Source of the DNA: JAUIAI01 sp041396685
GTDB lineage: Bacteria > Pseudomonadota > Gammaproteobacteria > Burkholderiales > Burkholderiaceae_E
Reading direction: 5' to 3'
Length of the DNA: 64,000 nucleotides
NCBI GenBank assembly: GCA_041396685.1
Contig: JAWKYD010000019.1
Coordinates: forward strand, 97,734 to 161,733
Shown here: positions 58,373-64,000 of the stretch, one piece after another
Layout of the letters: every line of letters starts with the position of its first letter
How positions within the stretch are numbered: the first letter of the stretch is position 1
Position numbers and translations under genes: made by a program
The notes under the pieces: model-generated
The model's input: only the letters and a program-made list of their open reading frames with translations
Databases searched by the model: none
Told to the model about the DNA's origin: nothing

Positions 58373-59463
58373 CAGAAGCCGATCCTTTCTTTCCGAAAGT
58401 GCTCGGCCATCTCCTTGGCGCGGCCCTCGCCGCACAATAGGTCAAGGTAGATCTGGATGGGGCTAGCGAGCCACAGGTCTTGGAACTGCTCGCGAAACAG
58501 CAACTCGCCAAGTGACTTGGCTTCGATAACGCTGAAGTTGGCGCCTTCGCTGACTGGCCGCGCGTTCAACTCGCCGATCGCCGCGTCGGCATGCGCACCG
58601 CCCAATACGCGCGCGCGCACCTGGGACACATTGGATAGGAACGGGGTGTAGCGCTGCGCCGCGGCCTCGTGGCTGATCGCATACGCAACATCGTGCGCGC
58701 CGAAGACCTGACCGATCCGCACCTCCAAGGCATCAGACTTCGTGCCCGGCACGTAGTACCGGTGCACCGTCGGTGGCCGGATGGTGGCGAGCTGTTTGGC
58801 CCAAGCGTCGAGCAAGGCCGACGGCTCCCGCAGATGGCGCTCCTTCGCCGGCCCCTGCCCTCGTGCCGTCAGCCAGTCGAAACGCTCCAGCTCGGAGAGA
58901 ACCTGCGATGCGGTAGCAGGTGACACCATCGCCTCCTGCGCGAGGCCCCTGACACCGAACCAATCATCATGCCGAGCCAACAGCGCGTGCAGGACCTGCG
59001 CTCGCCGTCCGGAGAACAGCGATCGCATCGATCTCGCCAAGGTCTTGGGCGGCGGCTTGTCGATGTACAGATAGGCGCCTCGGGCCGGTAGATAGAGGCT
59101 GCCGCCACTGTCGAAATAGCCGACACGCTCACTTCTGAGCATCTCCTTGGCCCCCGGCGAGATCGATTCGGCAACCAGGAGCGCGAAAGTCTCCTCTCCC
59201 TGTTTCGCAGATCGTCCGAGGCTGACTTCGCGAAACTGCCAGAGCACCTGACGGACGTCACGCGGGAAAACGGCTTTCTTGGCTTCGATCAACAGGACAT
59301 AGGACTTGCCGGCGACGTGCAGATCGACCTTCGCGTCGTATCCGTGGTCGCCCGACCTGGCGGGCTCCCAGTGGCCGAGGTCCGCCTCGATCTCGGGAAG
59401 CTCCCGCAAGGCGTCCACGAAGCTAGTGATGAGCTGGCGCTCCGTCGAGCTAGGCACAGACAT
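58372..59463 (-). CDS. PD-(D/E)XK nuclease-fold / winged-helix protein, AbiEi-like partner
   Basis: A 363-residue protein. Residues ~1-80 look like a restriction-endonuclease fold: D47 in VDLHV, E60-x-K62 in LLIEAKK and a downstream Gln (RQVLWQF). A winged helix follows (VRGLAQEAMVSPATASQVLS, recognition helix and wing), then an AbiEi-like C-terminal region ending ERIGF. Typical AbiEi antitoxins have the winged helix and C-terminal domain; a nuclease-fold N-terminus is a longer architecture. It is coupled to the NTase gene and preceded by a large dyad that looks like an autoregulatory operator. It could act as antitoxin, repressor or effector; phage defence is likely but unproven. Confidence 0.72.
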   Translation of the reverse strand: MSVPSSTERQLITSFVDALRELPEIEADLGHWEPARSGDHGYDAKVDLHVAGKSYVLLIEAKKAVFPRDVRQVLWQFREVSLGRSAKQGEETFALLVAESISPGAKEMLRSERVGYFDSGGSLYLPARGAYLYIDKPPPKTLARSMRSLFSGRRAQVLHALLARHDDWFGVRGLAQEAMVSPATASQVLSELERFDWLTARGQGPAKERHLREPSALLDAWAKQLATIRPPTVHRYYVPGTKSDALEVRIGQVFGAHDVAYAISHEAAAQRYTPFLSNVSQVRARVLGGAHADAAIGELNARPVSEGANFSVIEAKSLGELLFREQFQDLWLASPIQIYLDLLCGEGRAKEMAEHFRKERIGF

Positions 59464-59484
59464 GACAACCCTTTGTTCACTACG

Positions 59485-59536
59485 CAGTAAATATTGACAT
59501 TATGGCGAATGTTCGACGAATAAGGAATGTTTACTG
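59485..59536. promoter_or_regulatory. Nested dyad operator and promoter of the AbiE-like pair
   Basis: The arms CAGTAAATATT (59485-59495) and AATGTTTACTG (59526-59536) match as an inverted repeat at 10 of 11 positions. A second palindrome, CGAATGTTCG (59506-59515), is centred on exactly the same axis (59510.5). A -10-like CATAAT on the minus strand (59499-59504) lies inside the dyad, so a bound protein would cover the promoter. The first gene product carries a winged helix and is the likely autorepressor. Confidence 0.72.
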
Positions 59537-59902
59537 TGCACCAAACAATCGCCTATCGCCAAACAAGTCTCCCAATGACTCGGCTCGCAACATGCTGCAA
59601 GGGAAAGGGTCGTACACATCGTGTGCCTCGGAATACCTTTGATATGAATTCGCCGGCTGGTCCCGACAAACTTCCGTCGCCGCCCACAGGGGCAAACGGA
59701 CCAAGGTAGCGACATACACCGTTGGGTGGAGGCGAAGCATTGCCTGCCTGCTGCGGCGTTGCCTCACGGCCCAGCCGCGAATGACAGCCTGGCACCTCGA
59801 GCGGTCAGCCACGTTCTATGCGCGGCTGTCCGCAGCCAGTCTAAAGTCGTCGCTTGGTCGTTCGCATCGGCCACGAGCAACGGCCGAAGCTGGCTGCCGG
59901 CC
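59537..59902. other. AT-richer intergenic stretch of the island
   Basis: Bases 59521-59580 contain 26 G/C of 60, far below the flanking chromosome. Short open frames run through on both strands, but none has a ribosome site or recognisable family. It separates the AbiE-like pair from the integrase remnant. No tRNA or direct repeat that would define an attachment site could be identified by eye. Confidence 0.4.
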
Positions 59903-60260
59903 TCAGCCCGTCCGGAGCTGAATCACCTTCGCCTCGCGCCGCAATTCATCCCGCTGATCCGCCCAGGCCTGCATCAGGAGCCGCCGCTCCCTCAGGTACG
60001 TCGCTTGGTTGTAGGCCGAGTTCGCCGGGAAACAGCAGTTCGGTGATGCTGCGCGGCTCGAGCGCATTGCCGCGTCTGACCTCGGCGGCGGGATTGCGCT
60101 CCAGCAGGCCATGGGCTCGCGGGGCCGGCCTTGCCCTGGTCAGCATGACTGCGGGCAGGTCCCCAGCGACAGGCGCTTCTCCTTGCCGCCGAAGCGGTAC
60201 TTCCAGCGCCAGTGCTTGCGCCGGGCTGTCCAGACACCCGATGGGACGTCCGGAAAGTGA
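59903..60260 (-). pseudogene. P4-type tyrosine integrase remnant with catalytic core deleted
   Basis: The minus strand holds two ends of a P4-family integrase and nothing in between. The N-terminal (DUF4102-type) piece reads HWRWKYRFGGKEKRLSLGT (about 60150-60217), then shifts frame to LTRARPAPRAHGLLERNPAA. The C-terminal piece reads NSAYNQATYLRERRLLMQAW and DELRREAKVIQLRTG, ending at the stop at 59903, typical of the family's C-terminus. About 115 codons remain of a ~400-codon gene, so the Arg-His-Arg-Tyr catalytic region is gone, and at least two frame changes are present. It marks a former mobile island that brought the AbiE-like genes. Confidence 0.78.
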
Positions 60261-60467
60261 GCTATTGCGATCAGTCGTGTGCTGCGATCCCCGGCCAATG
60301 GCGACGTTTCGAAGCCGATGTCCTGCCCGCCCTGCTTCCGCGATCTGTCGAGCGCTATGGAGCGGGTCCCGGACTGTGAATCGGGCCTAGCGTTTACGAT
60401 GTAAGGCCAGACGCGGCGATGCCCCCATCGGGCCCGCCCGCACGTCCGACCCGCCCCGGAGACCGCC

Positions 60468-62246
60468 ATGCGTGAATCCCCCGCCCCCGATCACGAGGTC
60501 GTCGTCATCGGCGCCGGCGTGGCCGGCATCTACATGATCAAGCGGCTCACCGACCTGGGCGTGAGCGCGATCGTGCTGGAGGGCGAACCCGATCTCGGCG
60601 GCACCTGGTACAAGAACCGCTATCCGGGCGCGCGCTTCGATTCGGAGAGCTACACCTACGGTTATTCGTTCTCGAAGACACTGCTCGACGAGTGGCACTG
60701 GAAGGAGCGCTTCTCGCCGCAGCCGGAGAATCTTCGCTACCTGAACTTCGTCGCCGACCGGCTCGATCTGCGCCGCCACATGCGCTTCGATTGCCGCATA
60801 CAGAGCGCTCATTTCGATGAGGCGCAAGGGCTCTGGCGACTGGGGTCGGCCGACGGCGAAACCATCACCTGCCGTTTCGTGGTGATGGCGCTCGGCCTGC
60901 TGTCCACCCCCACCCTGCCGCGCATCCCCGGCCGCGAGACCTTCGCGGGACAGGCATTCCACACCTTTCACTGGCCGGCCGAACCGGTGTCGCTGGCCGG
61001 CAAGCGGGTGGCCGTCATCGGCACGGGCGCCACCGCGATCCAGCTGATCCCGGTGGTGGCCGAACAAGCCGCCGAGCTGACCGTGTTCCAGCGCCGGCCG
61101 AACTGGGCGGCGCCGCTGGGCAACAGCACGATCTCCGAGGCCGAGATGGCCGGGATCCGGGCGCGCTACGACGAGATCTTCGCCAGCTGCGACCGCTCGC
61201 CCTACGGCTTCGTCCACACCCCCGACCGACGCGGCTTCTACGAGGTTAGCCGCGAGGAACGGCTGGCGCTCTGGGATGAGCTCTACGGCTCACCGGGCTT
61301 CGCGATCTGGCTGGCCAACTTTCTCGAGATCTTCAGCGACGAGGCGGCCAACGCCGAGCTTTCGGAGTACATCGCCTCGCGCATCCGCCAGCGGGTGAAG
61401 GATCCGGTCACGGCCGAGAAGCTGATTCCCAGGGACCACGGCTTCGGCGTGCAGCGGGTGCCGATGGAAAGCGGTTACTTCGAGGCCTACAACCGCGACA
61501 ACGTGCATCTGGTCGACATCACCGAAACCCCGATCCAGTGCATCACCCCCGCCGGCATCCGCACCCTCGACGATCCGTCCGATCCGTCGCGCACCCGCGA
61601 TCGCGCGTTCGACATCATCGTCTACGCCACCGGCTTCGACGCCATCACGGGCGCGTTCGATAGCATCGACATTCGCGGACGCGACGGCCAGGCGCTGCGC
61701 GCGAAGTGGCGCGACGGCCCGTCGACCTACCTCGGCGCGATGGTCCACGGTTTCCCGAACATGCTCATGCCCAACGGCCCGCAGAGCGGCTCGGCCTCGA
61801 CGAATTATCCGCGCGGCATCGAGGTCGGTGTCGACTGGTGCGTGCGTCTGCTCGAACACATGCGGGACAGGGGCCAGCGCCTGGCGGAGCCGACCGCGGC
61901 CGCCGAAGAGAAGTGGACCGCGCACGTGGCCGAGATGTATCAGATGCTGCTGATGCGCAAGGCCAAGAGCTGGTTCACCGGCTACAACTCGAACGTCGAC
62001 GGGCACGAGGAAGGCCGCATCCGCTACTTCGTCTACAACGGCGGCATGCCCAAGTACCGCTCCGTGCTGCGCGACGTGGCCGAAGAGGGCTACGCCGGCA
62101 TCCGCTTCGAAGACGACGGTGGCCACGCGACGATCGCCGCGCCCGAACCCGATTTCAACAGCCGGCGCCGGGCGCGCATGGGGGCCGCACCGGCCTCCGC
62201 GGGCGTGGCTCATGGCCCGGCGGGCGCTGGCGCTGGCGCTGGCTGA
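60468..62246 (+). CDS. Flavin-containing monooxygenase, Baeyer-Villiger type
   Basis: A 592-residue FAD/NADPH monooxygenase. The FAD loop is VVVIGAGVAGIYMIKRL, the NADPH loop is VAVIGTGATAIQLIPVV, and between them lies FAGQAFHTFHWP, which fits the Baeyer-Villiger fingerprint FxGxxxHxxxWP. Such enzymes insert oxygen next to a ketone carbonyl to form esters or lactones. The C-terminal tail past residue ~575 is Ala/Gly-rich. The following SDR and dienelactone-hydrolase-family genes are in line, which would suit an alcohol-to-ketone-to-ester-to-acid route. The substrate is unknown. Confidence 0.92.
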   Translation: MRESPAPDHEVVVIGAGVAGIYMIKRLTDLGVSAIVLEGEPDLGGTWYKNRYPGARFDSESYTYGYSFSKTLLDEWHWKERFSPQPENLRYLNFVADRLDLRRHMRFDCRIQSAHFDEAQGLWRLGSADGETITCRFVVMALGLLSTPTLPRIPGRETFAGQAFHTFHWPAEPVSLAGKRVAVIGTGATAIQLIPVVAEQAAELTVFQRRPNWAAPLGNSTISEAEMAGIRARYDEIFASCDRSPYGFVHTPDRRGFYEVSREERLALWDELYGSPGFAIWLANFLEIFSDEAANAELSEYIASRIRQRVKDPVTAEKLIPRDHGFGVQRVPMESGYFEAYNRDNVHLVDITETPIQCITPAGIRTLDDPSDPSRTRDRAFDIIVYATGFDAITGAFDSIDIRGRDGQALRAKWRDGPSTYLGAMVHGFPNMLMPNGPQSGSASTNYPRGIEVGVDWCVRLLEHMRDRGQRLAEPTAAAEEKWTAHVAEMYQMLLMRKAKSWFTGYNSNVDGHEEGRIRYFVYNGGMPKYRSVLRDVAEEGYAGIRFEDDGGHATIAAPEPDFNSRRRARMGAAPASAGVAHGPAGAGAGAG

Positions 62247-62336
62247 ATACTTATCAAGCGTCGGCCGCCCCGTAACCGCATCGATTGAATCGCATCGCGG
62301 TCGGTCGGCCCATCCCCTCGACAGGAGACACCCACC

Positions 62337-63044
62337 ATGCTTGCCCCCGACCAACGAGTGATCATGATTTCCGGCGCCAGCCGGGGCATCGGACTGGCCT
62401 GCGCGCGCGAACTCGCCCGGCTCGGCTATCGGCTCAGCCTGGGCGTGCGCTCGCCCGACGCCGTCGACCGCAGCGGCCTCGGCGACGATCTGCTCGTTTG
62501 CCACTGGGATGCGCTCGACAAGGCCAGCGCCGCGGCCTGGACCAATGCCACGCACGATCACTTCGGCCGCATCGACGGCCTGGTGCTCAATGCCGGTATC
62601 CTGAACAAGGTGGGCCTCGAGGACGACGACGACGAGGCACTCGACGCAATGTGGAACGTCAACGTCAAGGGCCCGCTCGCGCTGGTTCGTGCGGCCCTGC
62701 CGGCGCTGCGCGCCAGCGGCCACGGCCGCGTGATCACGCTCGCCTCGCTGGCCGGCAAGCGCGTGCTGAGCCCGGCCAGCTTCGGCTACTCGGCCTCCAA
62801 GTTCGCCGCCATGGCGCTCAGCCACGCCCTGCGCCAGGCAGGCTGGGCCGACGGGGTGCGCGGCACCGCAATCTGCCCGGGCCTGGTCGAGACCGACATG
62901 ACCGCCGGCGTCACGCCGCCGGCGGGTCAGTTCATGATCCAGCCCGAGACCATCGCGGCCACGGTCGCCTACGCACTGTCGCTGCCCAACGAGGCGGCGG
63001 TGGCGGAGATCCTCGTCAACAGCCGGCTCGAGTTCGCGCAGTGA
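62337..63044 (+). CDS. SDR family NAD(P)-dependent oxidoreductase
   Basis: A 235-residue classical SDR. SGASRGIGLACAR binds the dinucleotide, LNAGIL is the NNAG-type motif, and the catalytic Tyr/Lys lie in SFGYSASKFAAMALS with a Ser at the preceding strand end. PGLVETDMT is the usual post-catalytic segment. ACAGGAGA precedes the ATG. It lies between the Baeyer-Villiger enzyme and a hydrolase, so an alcohol/ketone interconversion feeding the monooxygenase is plausible. Confidence 0.93.
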   Translation: MLAPDQRVIMISGASRGIGLACARELARLGYRLSLGVRSPDAVDRSGLGDDLLVCHWDALDKASAAAWTNATHDHFGRIDGLVLNAGILNKVGLEDDDDEALDAMWNVNVKGPLALVRAALPALRASGHGRVITLASLAGKRVLSPASFGYSASKFAAMALSHALRQAGWADGVRGTAICPGLVETDMTAGVTPPAGQFMIQPETIAATVAYALSLPNEAAVAEILVNSRLEFAQ

Positions 63045-63187
63045 CCGGTTGACGACCCCGGCCGCACGGCAGCCGACGTCGGCCATGCGCCGGGCATCGA
63101 CCCGACCCACCTGTAAGGCAGAAGCGAGATCGCAGACCCAGGCACACCATCAGCGGAACGCACCGGCTGCACAACCAGGAGACGCCC

Positions 63188-64000
63188 ATGACCCCGCAGC
63201 AAATCGACCAGCGCATCTTCGATCTGTACGACGAGTACTGCCACGGCCATATCGATCGCCGCGAGTTCCTCAAGCGCGCGAGCGCGATCACCGTGGCCGG
63301 AGTATCCGGTCTGACCATGGCGCAGGCGCTGATGCCGCGCTATGCGCAGGCACAGACGATCTCGTTCACCGACAACCGCATCAAGGCCAACTACGTCGAG
63401 TACGAATCACCCGGCGGCAACAGCGGCCGCATGCGCGGCTACATGGTCAAGCCCGCCGGCGACGGCAAATTTCCAGCGGTGCTGGTCATTCACGAGAATC
63501 GCGGCCTGAATCCGTACATCGAGGATGTCGCGCGCCGCGCGGCCGTCGCCGGCTTCCTGGCGCTGGCGCCCGACGGCCTGTTTCCGGCCGGCGGCTATCC
63601 CGGCAACGACGACGACGGCCGCACCATGCAGCGCAACCTCGATCAGGCCAAGCTCAAGACCGACATGGTCAACAGCGCCCGCTACCTGAAGAACCACGAA
63701 GCCAGCGACGGCAAGCTGGGCGCTGTGGGCTTCTGCTGGGGCGGCGGCATCGTCAATGCGCTGGCCGTGACACTGGGCGCCGACCTGCAGGCCGGAGTAC
63801 CGTTCTACGGCGCGGCGCCCGCGGCGGCCGACGTCCCGAAGATCCAGGCACCGCTGCTGATCCAGAGCGCCGAGGACGACCCACGCATCAACGAGATGTG
63901 GGCCGGCTACGAAGCCGCGCTCAAGGCCAATGGCAAGGCCTATGAGCGCTTCGTCTATCCGAACACCCGGCATGGCTTCCACAACAATTCCACGCCGCGC
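63188..64000 (+). CDS. Dienelactone hydrolase family protein, Tat-exported, 3' truncated by window edge
   Basis: The first 271 codons of an alpha/beta hydrolase; the frame is open to the last base. RREFLKRASAITVAGVSG is a twin-Arg signal. The hydrolase signatures are VIHENRGLNPYIEDV, the nucleophile in VGFCWGGGIVNAL, an Asp in AEDDPRI and a His in TRHGFHNN, giving a Cys-Asp-His triad of the dienelactone hydrolase type (YghX-like). AGGAG precedes the ATG. It may hydrolyse esters or lactones in the periplasm, possibly from the Baeyer-Villiger step upstream, although a periplasmic location makes direct coupling less simple. Confidence 0.93.
   Translation, partial: MTPQQIDQRIFDLYDEYCHGHIDRREFLKRASAITVAGVSGLTMAQALMPRYAQAQTISFTDNRIKANYVEYESPGGNSGRMRGYMVKPAGDGKFPAVLVIHENRGLNPYIEDVARRAAVAGFLALAPDGLFPAGGYPGNDDDGRTMQRNLDQAKLKTDMVNSARYLKNHEASDGKLGAVGFCWGGGIVNALAVTLGADLQAGVPFYGAAPAAADVPKIQAPLLIQSAEDDPRINEMWAGYEAALKANGKAYERFVYPNTRHGFHNNSTPR

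Noticed and set aside
59537..59902. Several short open frames on both strands in the AT-richer stretch
   Set aside because: None has a ribosome site, family motif or mutual overlap pattern; they are treated as non-coding.
1..64000. tRNA genes, rRNA genes or CRISPR arrays
   Set aside because: No T-arm-like GGTTCGAATCC context, no rRNA signature and no regularly spaced direct repeats with unique spacers were seen. A covariance-model scan would be decisive.

Overview
The window reads as one contiguous piece of a high-GC betaproteobacterial chromosome, most like Burkholderiales. This rests on gene content (a complex I NDUFA9-like protein beside cca, a pteridine-reductase-like SDR coupled to ttcA, glmU-glmS, ubiB, a soxBDA locus) and on strongly G/C-biased third codon positions. 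It is inference from gene families, not a taxonomic search. No rRNA, tRNA or CRISPR array was found.

Layout. 1-3547: housekeeping genes (lytic transglycosylase, NDUFA9-like, cca) and a small DUF2905 gene, with a 13-bp tandem repeat after cca. 3832-21788: an accessory block built around a 2,074-residue protein made almost entirely of Ser/Thr-rich octapeptides and ending in Ca-binding loops. On the opposite strand lies an operon for a GT41 (SPINDLY/OGT-like) glycosyltransferase, a LapB/LssB-type ABC exporter, an HlyD adaptor, a TolC protein, a methyltransferase and a GT2-like glycosyltransferase. The simplest reading is a type I secretion locus whose substrate is the repeat protein and whose extra enzymes may glycosylate it. 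Inside this block a VOC gene sits between two inverted copies of a ~225-bp element whose stems covary between copies. 21883-31918: metabolism and housekeeping (tartrate/malate-type dehydrogenase, MidA-like methyltransferase, pteridine-reductase-like SDR, ttcA, ubiB, DUF6279 lipoprotein, glmU, glmS).

32078-35143: an RNA-repair pair, rtcR divergent from rtcB, with a textbook sigma-54 promoter before rtcB and no rtcA. 35253-39081: an alanine-use cluster (alanine dehydrogenase, universal stress protein, AGCS symporter) divergent from an Lrp/AsnC regulator. 39250-40238: a DUF3597 protein and an exported protein that appears to start at CTG. 40522-50058: two paralogous LuxR-type regulators, an MFS transporter and sarcosine oxidase genes soxB-soxD-soxA, in which the alpha and gamma subunits are one fused chain. 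50187-51875: a PhoD-type phosphatase.

51901-56356: a haem-protein cluster (DUF1924/SHP-like cytochrome c, dihaem cytochrome c, cytochrome b) divergent from a PepSY protein and an OmpR/PhoQ-type two-component system, with an 8-bp-arm inverted repeat between them. 56370-60468: an alcohol dehydrogenase, then a lower-GC island with an AbiE-like pair (PD-(D/E)XK/HTH protein plus nucleotidyltransferase), a nested-dyad operator and a gutted P4-type integrase. 60468-64000: a Baeyer-Villiger monooxygenase, an SDR and a Tat-exported dienelactone-hydrolase-family protein cut off by the window end.
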